Assembly: GCA_034429275.1 (NCBI GenBank)
Contig: DAOUFU010000206.1
Span: 1 to 41,398, forward strand
DNA: 41,398 nucleotides
Source of the DNA: DAOUFU01 sp034429275
Lineage (GTDB): Bacteria; Chloroflexota; Anaerolineae; Aggregatilineales; Aggregatilineaceae
Direction: 5' to 3'
A program made the translations under genes and the position numbers. This document shows, piece after piece, positions 7,781-15,827 of this stretch. A model generated the notes under the pieces. The model was not told where the DNA came from and made no database searches. It saw only the letters and a list, made by a program, of their open reading frames with translations. Numbering within the stretch: the stretch's first letter is position 1; each line of letters begins with the position of its first letter.

Positions 7781-10700
7781 TCACTCATACCGCAGCACAT
7801 TGAGCGGTTTTTCGCCTGAGGCGTCCCACACTGAGACAATCGCCGCGATCAACGCGATGCCAATGCAGATTCCCATCAGCAAAAAGGCCGTGCCGATGGG
7901 GATGGCATCGCTGAGCCGCCCCTGGAAGATGCCCACCAACAGGCCGAGCAGAATCAACACACCGGTGCCCACACCGATTAACCCCCCCACGAAACCGAGC
8001 AGGGCATTTTCGAGCAGAAGCATTCCCAGCACACGTTCCCGCTGCAAGCCGATGGCCTTCATGATGCCGATTTCGCGCCGACGCTCCATTGTAGACAGCG
8101 CGACCGAGTTGGCGATCACGATGCCGCCGGTGAACAACGCCAGCGCCGCCACCAGGATAGGGAAGGTCGTGAACTGGTCGATCACGCGATTGATGACATC
8201 GTTGAGGAACCGGGTTTCCAGTACGAACGCACCAGGCACACTTTCAAGCGCATCGCGCAGGGCATTCACCTCGGATTCATCGACGTCCACCACGGCAGTG
8301 ACCTGTGAGGGAGGCAGGTCGGCGGGGAAGGCATCGATGGGGGCGTAATTGCTCGACCCGGTTTGAATGCCACCGGTGCGCCGATCGACCATGCCGACGA
8401 TTTCAAACGTTATTAACGCATCGTCACTGCGATCGGAGAGGGAAAACGTCATTTTGTCGCCCACATCCAGACCGATTGCCAGGCTGACCTGATCGGCGGA
8501 AATGACGATCACCGGCTGCCCGGCATCGGCAGGGGTGAGCTGCCGCCCGCGGTAAAACCGGACATCGGGCAGATTCGATCCCAGTTCGCGAGCGTCAATG
8601 GCCCCAAAGGTGAAGTCAAACAGTTGGGCGAGTGTATCGTTTTGGGAGCGCAGAGTGTCCTTCAGCTGAGCGGCGGTGCGGACTTCGCGGGTTTGCCCAT
8701 CCTCTACCGACAGCAGTTTGACCTCGTAGCTGCCTACTGCAGCGTAACTGTTGACACCTGGCTGTTCTGCCAGCACCTCTTCGATCTGCTGCAAAGTCTG
8801 GCCTCGGCCCGGCGAAAAGATGAAGACATTGCCCCCGGCTTCGCGCTCTAGCAGCGCCTCGAACTGGTTGGTGATGCTGTCGACCAGCATGGTGATCAGG
8901 CTCAGTGTGAAAACGCCCACCACCAGGGCCAGCAGCGTGGTAGCGCTGCGCCCTTTGGCGGCCAGCATCGAGCGCATGGCGATCTTTAGGTCCACAAAGC
9001 CAAAACGCTGGATCAGGCGGCCTATTCCCCAAAGAATGAAGATCGGCCAGATCAACACGGGCAGCAGCGCCAGGAAGGGCAGTGCCGCCAACCGCATGAG
9101 CGGGGGCAGGCTCATCAGGAAGGCATTGACCGAAATAGAGCCGCCGCCCAATGCCCAGATCAACAGCCAGAGGATGCCATAAAGCAGGGCGACCTGGATG
9201 GCCGCGCCGGTGACCAGCAGCAGCGCCGGAATGCTTGAGCCGAACACGTAGCCGCTCGCAGGAAGCACGAGCAGCAGCAAGCCCCACCGGACCACCCGGT
9301 TCAAGGACCTGCGAGGTTTGCCGGTGCCCAGAAGAATGGCTAACCCGGCCAGGCCGCCCAGGACTGCACCCAGTCCACCCGCGACGCTGCGCATGGTCGC
9401 GGAACTGAGCAGGTCGCCCACTAATCCACGCACTATCAACGTGATTACCACCAGCATGATCAGCACGGCCAGGAAGGTCAGCATCCGACCGGCACGCGGC
9501 ACCAGAGTTTCTGAGGGACGCAGGACCAGTCCTGGGCGAATACGTCCTGCTGCCAGGGTGGGCAGCATTCCGAAGATGGCGGTGATGATCACGCCTACGA
9601 TCACCCCGGTGATGGCAGGACTCGGCGTGATGCGGAAGGTCAGGTTCTGTGCCAGGAAGCCTTCTGCAACGCCTTTGAGCGCCAGCGCCAACCCCCAACC
9701 GAGCACCACGCCCAACACGCTGCCGATAATCCCCATCAGAACAGCCTCGACCAGGAACAGCGCAGAGACGGCCTGCGGTTCCAGCCCGACCGTTTTGAGC
9801 ACGGCGACTTCGAGCGTCCGGCGGCTGACGATGACCAGCATAGTGTTCACTATGCCGATACCGCCGATCAACAGTGAGACAAGCCCCATAATAGTGACGA
9901 GATCGTTCAGTACGTCTGCGACCTGGGAATTGCGCTCGGCCAGGTCTTCGGTGGTGGTTGTGGTCAGATAGGGGAAGTCGTCCTGAAACGCCGTATTGAC
10001 GGCTTCAATTTGAGTTGGATCGTCCAGCCGTACAAAAACATCGTAGGTGGCAGGTGCCTGATCAAAATACTGCGCGGCGCTCAGGTCCAGGTAGTAATAC
10101 CCAAACATGCTGGCGGAGATGTTTTCCAGGCCCGCCTCGGCATCATCAGGAATGATGCCGCGCACAGTGAAATCGGTGCTCGCCCCAGAGACGCGCACGA
10201 CATCTCCAACCCGGACATCGAGCTTGTCGGCCAGGTTCTCACTGATGGCGATATCGGAGGGAGCGCGCAGCAGGTCGCGCAGTGGCACACCATCCACCGA
10301 AGCGCGTTTGCCATAGAGCGGATAGCGTTGAGCGTCAACCATGAAGACCGAGACAAAAGTTTGCTCGGCGTTGTTGGCGGGGTTGTTGACCGCCGAGCCG
10401 GTGGTGAGATCGCTGAAGGTTTGCAGGAAGGTGATTGTAGCCGGGGCGGGACTCTGGTTGGCGAACCAGTCTTCGAGGATGCTCAACCCGCGCGCGCCAA
10501 AATAATCGGGGAAGAACAATCCTCCCGGCTCCAGCACACCCTCATCGCGCCCGCGCTCCACCAGGTCTTCCGAAGCACCGAACTCCGGCCCGGAGAAGAT
10601 GTGAATGTCGCCTTTGTTGGATTCTTGCAGGCTGCCGGTCAGCGTGGCATTGATCATTTCTCCGAGTGTTTGAAGGCTGACAATGGCAGCAACTCCCGCC

Positions 10701-10792
10701 GCAATGCAAAGAAGCGCGAACAGGGTGCGGCGGCGATTGATCTGGAGATCGTTCAGCGAGTGGCGAACATAAAACGCGAGGTTGTCCCACAT
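7781..10792 (-). CDS. Large FtsX-type ABC transporter permease
   Basis: A 1003-residue inner-membrane permease of the MacB/LolC-like FtsX superfamily. Residues 1-50 give RRRTLFALLCIAAGVAAIV (helix 1), then a MacB-like extracytoplasmic domain. A three-helix FtsX block follows at about 285-420 (including RRTLEVAVLKTVGLEP). A hydrophobic insert of five or six helices lies at about 435-605. A second anchor (LLALVVGVFTLSLITMLVD) and a second extracytoplasmic domain come next, then a C-terminal FtsX block with RRREIGIMKAIGLQRERV. Such permeases move lipids, lipoproteins or peptides, or act as mechanotransmitters, with a separate ATPase. No ATPase gene lies next to it. The start ATG 10792 has GGAGAG just upstream. 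A hairpin at 10828-10852 separates it from the GNAT gene. Confidence 0.92.
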   Translation of the reverse strand: MWDNLAFYVRHSLNDLQINRRRTLFALLCIAAGVAAIVSLQTLGEMINATLTGSLQESNKGDIHIFSGPEFGASEDLVERGRDEGVLEPGGLFFPDYFGARGLSILEDWFANQSPAPATITFLQTFSDLTTGSAVNNPANNAEQTFVSVFMVDAQRYPLYGKRASVDGVPLRDLLRAPSDIAISENLADKLDVRVGDVVRVSGASTDFTVRGIIPDDAEAGLENISASMFGYYYLDLSAAQYFDQAPATYDVFVRLDDPTQIEAVNTAFQDDFPYLTTTTTEDLAERNSQVADVLNDLVTIMGLVSLLIGGIGIVNTMLVIVSRRTLEVAVLKTVGLEPQAVSALFLVEAVLMGIIGSVLGVVLGWGLALALKGVAEGFLAQNLTFRITPSPAITGVIVGVIITAIFGMLPTLAAGRIRPGLVLRPSETLVPRAGRMLTFLAVLIMLVVITLIVRGLVGDLLSSATMRSVAGGLGAVLGGLAGLAILLGTGKPRRSLNRVVRWGLLLLVLPASGYVFGSSIPALLLVTGAAIQVALLYGILWLLIWALGGGSISVNAFLMSLPPLMRLAALPFLALLPVLIWPIFILWGIGRLIQRFGFVDLKIAMRSMLAAKGRSATTLLALVVGVFTLSLITMLVDSITNQFEALLEREAGGNVFIFSPGRGQTLQQIEEVLAEQPGVNSYAAVGSYEVKLLSVEDGQTREVRTAAQLKDTLRSQNDTLAQLFDFTFGAIDARELGSNLPDVRFYRGRQLTPADAGQPVIVISADQVSLAIGLDVGDKMTFSLSDRSDDALITFEIVGMVDRRTGGIQTGSSNYAPIDAFPADLPPSQVTAVVDVDESEVNALRDALESVPGAFVLETRFLNDVINRVIDQFTTFPILVAALALFTGGIVIANSVALSTMERRREIGIMKAIGLQRERVLGMLLLENALLGFVGGLIGVGTGVLILLGLLVGIFQGRLSDAIPIGTAFLLMGICIGIALIAAIVSVWDASGEKPLNVLRYE

Positions 10793-10827
10793 CGGTCACT
10801 CTCCGCGAATGTTTACCCCGGCACATA

Positions 10828-10852
10828 AAGGGGCGTATCGTCTACGCCCCTT
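10828..10852 (-). terminator. Stem-loop after the GNAT gene (probable terminator)
   Basis: A perfect 10-bp inverted repeat, AAGGGGCGTA and TACGCCCCTT with a 5-nt loop, lies between the end of the GNAT gene and the start of the permease gene on the minus strand. It is followed by TTTATG on that strand, so the U-tract is short. Confidence 0.6.
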
Positions 10853-10888
10853 CGGAAGCTCATCCGCACAACCGCGACTTCAGGTGTG

Positions 10889-11686
10889 CTAGCCCGAAAG
10901 CGTGTACGCGTGACGCGCAAATGCACGTTGGAAATGATTGGCGAGCAGAAGTTGTTCGGCAGTGCTATCCATTCGGGTTTGCGCAAGCAAAGTCGTGATG
11001 TGTTTCTGGCACGATTCCGTGTAGATGGCCCGGAACAGCTCGATCACAAGGCGCGCGCTCCGGTGATGTGGTACCACACCGGCGCTGCCAATGATACCAT
11101 ACTGCTCGTATTGGGTCAGCGAAATCGTCCCGGCTCGCTCATCGCCGATGGTAGCCAGGTAGTGGGTGATGATTGGAAGGCCAATCGAAGGGCGCAGCAA
11201 ATCGGCCAGCATCTCGGCAAACTCGACGGGCATATCGAACGCCAGCAAAAACGTCTCGGCGAAATCTTCGGCCTGGGCTGGAGTGATGGGCTTCACAGAA
11301 ACATCTGAGCGTTCGGAGCGGAACTGAATGCGCTCCAGGTCATCGAGTACCACCCAGGACTCCGGGTGCTTGTCCATCACGAATCCGCGTGCTGCCAGGC
11401 GCTGGGGCAGGTCTGCCGGTGTGCAGGCAGGCGACAGGTAAAAGGTGGTAGGGAGCTGGCGGCTGGCGAAATACGCCATCGCTTCGTCAATGAGCGCGTC
11501 GGCTTGTGCGACCGAGCTTTGCAGCAAGCAGGCGTGAGTAGTATCCGGGGTGGGGAAGATGGCACTGCTGGTCAGGATGATATCATCGCGCAGGATCAAC
11601 TCCAACCCAGGGGTGACAGCACTGATCGGGGCCAATGCGGCGTAATTTGCCCTCTCAAGGGTATGGACGCGCGCGGGATCAGTCAT
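10889..11686 (-). CDS. GNAT-family N-acetyltransferase
   Basis: A 265-residue protein whose C-terminal half (about residues 130-265) follows the GNAT fold: VKPITPAQAEDFAETFLLAF, then HYLATIGDERAGTISLTQYEQYGIIGSAGVVPHHR (beta4, the acetyl-CoA binding turn). The final segment ends TRMDSTAEQLLLANHFQRAF, the usual end of such enzymes. The N-terminal half is less conserved. It presumably transfers an acyl group from acetyl-CoA to an amine; the substrate is not evident. Its ATG lies inside the end of the preceding response regulator gene (8-bp overlap, ATGACTGA), so the two are probably translationally coupled. A stem-loop follows the gene. Confidence 0.8.
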   Translation of the reverse strand: MTDPARVHTLERANYAALAPISAVTPGLELILRDDIILTSSAIFPTPDTTHACLLQSSVAQADALIDEAMAYFASRQLPTTFYLSPACTPADLPQRLAARGFVMDKHPESWVVLDDLERIQFRSERSDVSVKPITPAQAEDFAETFLLAFDMPVEFAEMLADLLRPSIGLPIITHYLATIGDERAGTISLTQYEQYGIIGSAGVVPHHRSARLVIELFRAIYTESCQKHITTLLAQTRMDSTAEQLLLANHFQRAFARHAYTLSG

Positions 11687-12074
11687 GGGATGGTTCCTGC
11701 CTGGGGCTGAAGGCTGATTTCAACCGGTTGGTGAAGCGCGCAAAGCTCACGATGTCGATCGGCTTCATCATAATGTGATCCGCCAGCGTATTGACATCTT
11801 CGGTTGCCATGTGTGGGTTCGCTGTGACGACCAGCACACGCATGTGCTGATGGCGCTCATCCTGGCGGATCCGCTTGAGCACCTGGATGCCATCCAGCAT
11901 GGGCATCTGCAAGTCCAGGATTAGCAGGTCGAAGGTGCGCTCGTTGAGCAGCTTCATACCCAACTCGCCGTTCTCGGCCTCGGTGATAGTATACTCGGCG
12001 CTTTCGAGCGCCATGCGGAAAATATCACGGTTATACCAGTTGTCGTCGAGCACAAGCGCAGTGTATTCAGCCAT
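11679..12074 (-). CDS. Single-domain response regulator (CheY-like receiver)
   Basis: A 131-residue stand-alone receiver domain. The acidic pocket is Asp10-Asp11 (LVLDDN), the phosphoacceptor is Asp54 (LLILDLQMPMLDG), Thr84 sits in VLVVTANP, and Lys104 is in MMKPID. There is no DNA-binding or enzymatic output domain, so it should act through a partner protein or a phosphorelay. ATG 12074 is preferred to the in-frame TTG at 12095 because it gives the usual receiver N terminus. Its end overlaps the GNAT gene by 8 bp. A histidine kinase gene lies about 1 kb away on the same strand, separated by the oppositely oriented diterpene synthase gene, and may be its partner (inference). Confidence 0.93.
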   Translation of the reverse strand: MAEYTALVLDDNWYNRDIFRMALESAEYTITEAENGELGMKLLNERTFDLLILDLQMPMLDGIQVLKRIRQDERHQHMRVLVVTANPHMATEDVNTLADHIMMKPIDIVSFARFTNRLKSAFSPRQEPSHD

Positions 12075-12166
12075 GTGGTTTCTTGCCCCCGTCAAGAAAT
12101 CTCGGCGAAAGGAACGCTGTATCCCCAGGAAGTAACATCATTTTACCGCAACCTTGAGCAGCGCGA

Positions 12167-12172
12167 TATAAT
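12167..12172 (+). promoter_or_regulatory. Candidate -10 box for the Rv3378c-like gene
   Basis: A perfect TATAAT lies 34 bp before the start codon at 12206, giving a predicted transcript start near 12179. The -35 region (TTTACC/TTACCG, 18 bp upstream) is weak. GGAGA at 12194-12198 is the likely ribosome site. Confidence 0.4.
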
Positions 12173-12205
12173 GGCGCCGCCAACCATGCCGATGGAGAAT
12201 GAGAG

Positions 12206-13054
12206 ATGGAATTTGCCGAATTTGCTCAACTCGATGCCCCGACTGTGGCGCAGATTGTCGCTGACCAGCTGCCGGAACCGCTGGGAGTAGGCATCCCCTT
12301 CAACGGCACGCGGCGCTGGTATCTGGCGACCTGTAACGCCGATCCCGGTGCGCTGTATTCGCAGGATTACCTGGAGCGGGTATTCGGGCAGATGCGCGCC
12401 ATCATCGGCGCGATGTTCGCGGATGGCGTGCATACGGTCTATACCCCTATCATGGGCTACGACCTGGCGACGCGCGGCGACGAGTATATGCAGTTCGGCT
12501 TGAATGCCATCGCCCAGGTTGCCCGGCCTGATGTCGTCGCCTGGTATAACGAACACCGGATCAACGCGGCCTGTTATGGGCAGCTCGATCTGCTGCCGGT
12601 GCATGTCCATCAGGCGGTGACCGATATGTTCACCACGACGCGCGGTGCTCGGGCGGCGCATTTTCTGCGGTTTGGCGTGTTTGCCGACCGGGCTACCGAT
12701 CACGTGATCGAGTTGGCCTGCGATCTGCGGGATATGTTGGGCAAGCGGCCCACTGCCGACCAGTTGCTCCAGGCCTACTACAGCGGTCCGGTAGCGCGCT
12801 TGGGCATGTGGATCGGCAGCGATCAACCTACCGTGTTCGATGTGCCTTTGGTGTTGCATGGCAATAGCGCACTGTATTTTCTACACTATCCAACCCTGTA
12901 CCTGGATCACCACGCCTGGCGACGTCTGCTGTACGACGTGCTGTTTGTACGCGGCGACCAGGAAACGCTGTATCCCGATAACATCACCACTACCCAGTAC
13001 GTGAGCGGATTGGGAATACGCCGCGACGGCGGATGGATTCCCAGCACGACCTGA
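12206..13054 (+). CDS. Diterpene synthase, Rv3378c (tuberculosinol synthase) family
   Basis: A 282-residue protein that matches M. tuberculosis Rv3378c along its length by comparison from memory. Shared blocks are PFxGTRRW (residues 31-38), RGDEY (90-94), YNEHRINAACYGQ, RFGVF, GKRPT-x5-AYYSGP, FDVPL and SALYFLHYPTLYL-x5-RRLLYD. Rv3378c has a cis-prenyltransferase fold and acts on a bicyclic diphosphate made by Rv3377c to give tuberculosinol/isotuberculosinol. A Herpetosiphon homologue, as I recall, makes kolavelool. Tyr55 and Tyr94 line up with Rv3378c Tyr51 and Tyr90. The position of Rv3378c Asp34 is Asn33 here (codon AAC), which may alter chemistry. A class II cyclase gene 2.8 kb away supplies the expected substrate. 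It ends 10 bp from the convergent kinase gene. Confidence 0.88.
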   Translation: MEFAEFAQLDAPTVAQIVADQLPEPLGVGIPFNGTRRWYLATCNADPGALYSQDYLERVFGQMRAIIGAMFADGVHTVYTPIMGYDLATRGDEYMQFGLNAIAQVARPDVVAWYNEHRINAACYGQLDLLPVHVHQAVTDMFTTTRGARAAHFLRFGVFADRATDHVIELACDLRDMLGKRPTADQLLQAYYSGPVARLGMWIGSDQPTVFDVPLVLHGNSALYFLHYPTLYLDHHAWRRLLYDVLFVRGDQETLYPDNITTTQYVSGLGIRRDGGWIPSTT

Positions 13055-13064
13055 CCGGGTTCGC

Positions 13065-14474
13065 TTATATGGTGATTTCCTTCACCGTGCGCGGCAACAC
13101 TACCGTAAAGGTGGTACCCTTGCCCAGCGCTGTATCGACGGTGATTGAGCCACCCATCAAATCAATGTGCTGCTTGCAGATCGCCAACCCCAGGCCCGTG
13201 CCTTCCACGCTTTTGTGGTTAGGCACTTCGACCTGGCTGAAGGCTTCAAAGATGTAGGTAGAGGCTTCTGGTGGCATCCCGATTCCTGTATCGGTTACCT
13301 TGAAATACCAGTTTTCCTCGCCCTGTCCGCCTGCTCCAACGGTGATGCTTCCTTCCATCGTAAACTTGATGGCATTCCCGATCAGATTGGTCAGAATCTG
13401 CTGGACTTTGGGCAAATCGGCGATCACACTTTCGGGCAGAGTATCCTCAAACTGGGTGTGCAGGGTGATGTTTTTGTTCTCGACCAGGCTGGACATGCTG
13501 CCGACAGCCTCTTCGATGATCTGGCGTGGAACCATGGGGGCGACCAGGACTTCCACGCGCCCGGCCTCGATCTTGGCCATATCGAGCACGTTGTTGATCA
13601 TCCCCAACAGGCGCTTGGCATTGTGGCGCATGTGCTGATTGATCTGAATCTGCTTGTCCGAGAGTGCGCCTGCCATGCCCGCGATCATAATATCGGCATA
13701 GCCGATGATCGCGTTGAGCGGCGTGCGGAATTCATGCGTCATGCTGGCGAGGAACTGGGATTTGGCCCGGTTCGCGCGATCGGCCTCTTCTTTGGCCAGC
13801 TCGGTCTGGTGCATAGAGTGGGCCATGGCGGCAAGGCGGTCGTCGAACTCCAGCCGGAGCTGGCGAAGGAAAATCACCTCGACCCCTACCAAAAAGACCA
13901 CATTGATCACCACTGCATTGGCCGTAACCTGATCGTTGACATCAACCGGGATGGGCAGCCGGCCCGAAAGTTCCTGGTAGAAGGCGAAGATGGAAAACAG
14001 CCCTACGCTGATAACGCCGGTGGGCAGCAGCGCCGAGCGTGGCAGGACCAGGGCGGTCACCAGAATCACCAGCATCAGGGTGGGCGGCACAATTGACGAC
14101 CAGAAGCCGTCAATCAAGGCAACTCCGCTCGCTGCCACGATCAACGCGACAACAAGAAGTTGACCGGCCTCGTTCACCCGGACTTGACTGACAGCGATGG
14201 CCGACAGCAAGAAAATGAATGCCGTCACTCCCATCAACACCGGGTAGGAAATCCAGCCGCCGTGGAAATCGAAAACCGGGATCGAGCTGATGAATGCAAA
14301 GGCGGTAGCGAACAACATGATGACGACTGTCGCGCGGATGGTGCGCTCGCGGAAGGCCAGATCGCGCGAGGTCGATCGTGGTGTGATCCACCACCACCAC
14401 AACCGGGTGAGATACTGCCAGGGGCGGTATCCGGAAGGCTTGATCGGAGAGTCGGGGGTGACCGGAATAGTCAT
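13065..14474 (-). CDS. Membrane-bound sensor histidine kinase
   Basis: A 469-residue kinase. About six hydrophobic helices occupy residues 48-205 and form the sensor, with no large extracytoplasmic domain, so it probably senses a membrane or intramembrane signal. A short coiled-coil linker (about 210-238) leads to the HisKA dimerisation domain with phosphoacceptor His247 in SMTHEFRTPLNAIIGY. The HATPase domain follows, with N box (LIGNAIKFT), G1 (VTDTGIGM), F box (IFEAFSQ) and G2 (GTGLGLAICK). It starts 12 bp after the end of the GT87-like gene, so it is probably the last gene of the cyclase operon. Its partner may be the single-domain response regulator at 11.7-12.1 kb, which is inference from proximity. 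Confidence 0.94.
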   Translation of the reverse strand: MTIPVTPDSPIKPSGYRPWQYLTRLWWWWITPRSTSRDLAFRERTIRATVVIMLFATAFAFISSIPVFDFHGGWISYPVLMGVTAFIFLLSAIAVSQVRVNEAGQLLVVALIVAASGVALIDGFWSSIVPPTLMLVILVTALVLPRSALLPTGVISVGLFSIFAFYQELSGRLPIPVDVNDQVTANAVVINVVFLVGVEVIFLRQLRLEFDDRLAAMAHSMHQTELAKEEADRANRAKSQFLASMTHEFRTPLNAIIGYADIMIAGMAGALSDKQIQINQHMRHNAKRLLGMINNVLDMAKIEAGRVEVLVAPMVPRQIIEEAVGSMSSLVENKNITLHTQFEDTLPESVIADLPKVQQILTNLIGNAIKFTMEGSITVGAGGQGEENWYFKVTDTGIGMPPEASTYIFEAFSQVEVPNHKSVEGTGLGLAICKQHIDLMGGSITVDTALGKGTTFTVVLPRTVKEITI

Positions 14475-14486
14475 GCCAGTCTTGTT

Positions 14487-15827
14487 TCACCTCAGGTGTG
14501 AATAAGCATCGATGGATCGATTTGCCTGGGCTGTTTCCCGGATGGCGAGCGTGCTCAGCACGGCGTAGAGCAGCAGTAGCGCCAACATCGTTAGCGGCAC
14601 CGACTGCGGCAGGATCAGCCAGGACCAGCCGGTAATAAAACCGAACAAAGCGGGTATCTCATACAGAGCGTAAACCAGGTACAGCCAAGACAGGCGGCGA
14701 AGCCAGATGCTGGATGTACCCTGAATCGCCAGGAAAAAAACTATGCTGCCCAGAATTTCCCAAAGCTGCGCAAGCATCGCCATTGCCGCCAGGTAGCTCA
14801 AGCCGACGATCCACAACGCAAGAGCCGGGTGTTGTTCTGGCCCGCCAGGGAGCCGCCAGGCTGCCACGATCAAGGCAAGCACGGGGGCGATCAGTGCCAG
14901 CTTGAGCAAAGTGCTGGTGGCTGGAACCCAGGATTGATCGCCCCAATAGCTGATCAGGATTTGCCGCCAGGAATGGTTGAAATTCTCAAATGCGTGTGTG
15001 TGCCCGCCCCAGGTGTAGTTGCTTTCCAGCGTCGTGAGAAAGCGCCCATAGTCGTGCAGAGTCTCGCGGCCATAATCTGGCCCGGCAGCCAGCACATACG
15101 CGCCGTTGAGAGCCAGGTAAGCTGCTGCCAGCACCACCAGCAGCACCATCAACAGCCGCCATCGCCGCAAGATCACCGGCAGCACAAGCGGGAACAGCCA
15201 CTGCGGTTTGGTGATCAGGATCGGCAGCGCGGCCAGTGCGGCCCAACCTGGACGGGCACGCAAAATCAGCAGAGTGAGCAGCCCGCTAAGCAGCAGCAGG
15301 GTTGAAGTGAGATTGCCGTAGACCAGGTTGACGATCCACTCGGTGAACACCAGCGCTAGAGGTAACCACCGTGCCGCGCCGTCTGCGAGATTCTCCAGGC
15401 CCCATATCCGCAGCACGCGAATCCACACGGCTAATGCCGCCAGGTAAGCCGCTGTTTGGAGCAGGAACCAGATAAACGCAGTCAGACGGAAGGGAACTCT
15501 GCTCACCCAGGAAGCTGCCAGCGCAAACGCCGGATGGTAATAATACGTCATCGGGTCTTCCCAGGCGGTTAGCTCATAAAGGGCTGCCCGCTGGCGGAAG
15601 GCTTCACCGGCATCGCGGTATGCTACCACGTCGGACCAGCCGCGCAGCTCATCCGGGTTGAACTCTGTGGCGAACAGAATCGCCACGCCCAGCCCCACCA
15701 GGTGAATCGCCGTCCACAGGCTGGCGATCAACCAGAGGCGCCTTTGCCGACGAGGCAGAACGGCCCAGGCTCGCTGGAGATCGAGCCGCAGCCGCGCAGT
15801 GATGGGGACGGCAGCAACGTGAGACAT
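14487..15827 (-). CDS. Polytopic membrane glycosyltransferase-like protein (GT87/DUF2029 type)
   Basis: A 446-residue integral membrane protein with about ten helices. The pattern is that of DUF2029/GT87 GT-C enzymes, which use polyprenyl-phosphate sugars: a first helix (LWLIASLWTAIHLVGLGVAIL), an extracytoplasmic loop with acidic residues, a YYYHPAFALA motif, EWIVNLVYGNLTSTLLLLSGLLTLLI, then PILITKPQWLFPLVLPV. Mycobacterial PimE is the known example of the family. ATG 15827 is chosen because AGGAGGAG lies directly upstream; a longer frame to 15908 lacks one. The start overlaps the cyclase stop by one base (TGATG), so translation of the two is coupled. A sugar attachment to the diterpenoid or its carrier is possible but unproven. 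Family-level confidence is moderate. Confidence 0.75.
   Translation of the reverse strand: MSHVAAVPITARLRLDLQRAWAVLPRRQRRLWLIASLWTAIHLVGLGVAILFATEFNPDELRGWSDVVAYRDAGEAFRQRAALYELTAWEDPMTYYYHPAFALAASWVSRVPFRLTAFIWFLLQTAAYLAALAVWIRVLRIWGLENLADGAARWLPLALVFTEWIVNLVYGNLTSTLLLLSGLLTLLILRARPGWAALAALPILITKPQWLFPLVLPVILRRWRLLMVLLVVLAAAYLALNGAYVLAAGPDYGRETLHDYGRFLTTLESNYTWGGHTHAFENFNHSWRQILISYWGDQSWVPATSTLLKLALIAPVLALIVAAWRLPGGPEQHPALALWIVGLSYLAAMAMLAQLWEILGSIVFFLAIQGTSSIWLRRLSWLYLVYALYEIPALFGFITGWSWLILPQSVPLTMLALLLLYAVLSTLAIRETAQANRSIDAYSHLR

Noticed and set aside
12206..13054. Undecaprenyl diphosphate synthase
   Set aside because: The fold is probably shared, but the DGNxRW catalytic motif is absent and the motifs along the chain follow Rv3378c.
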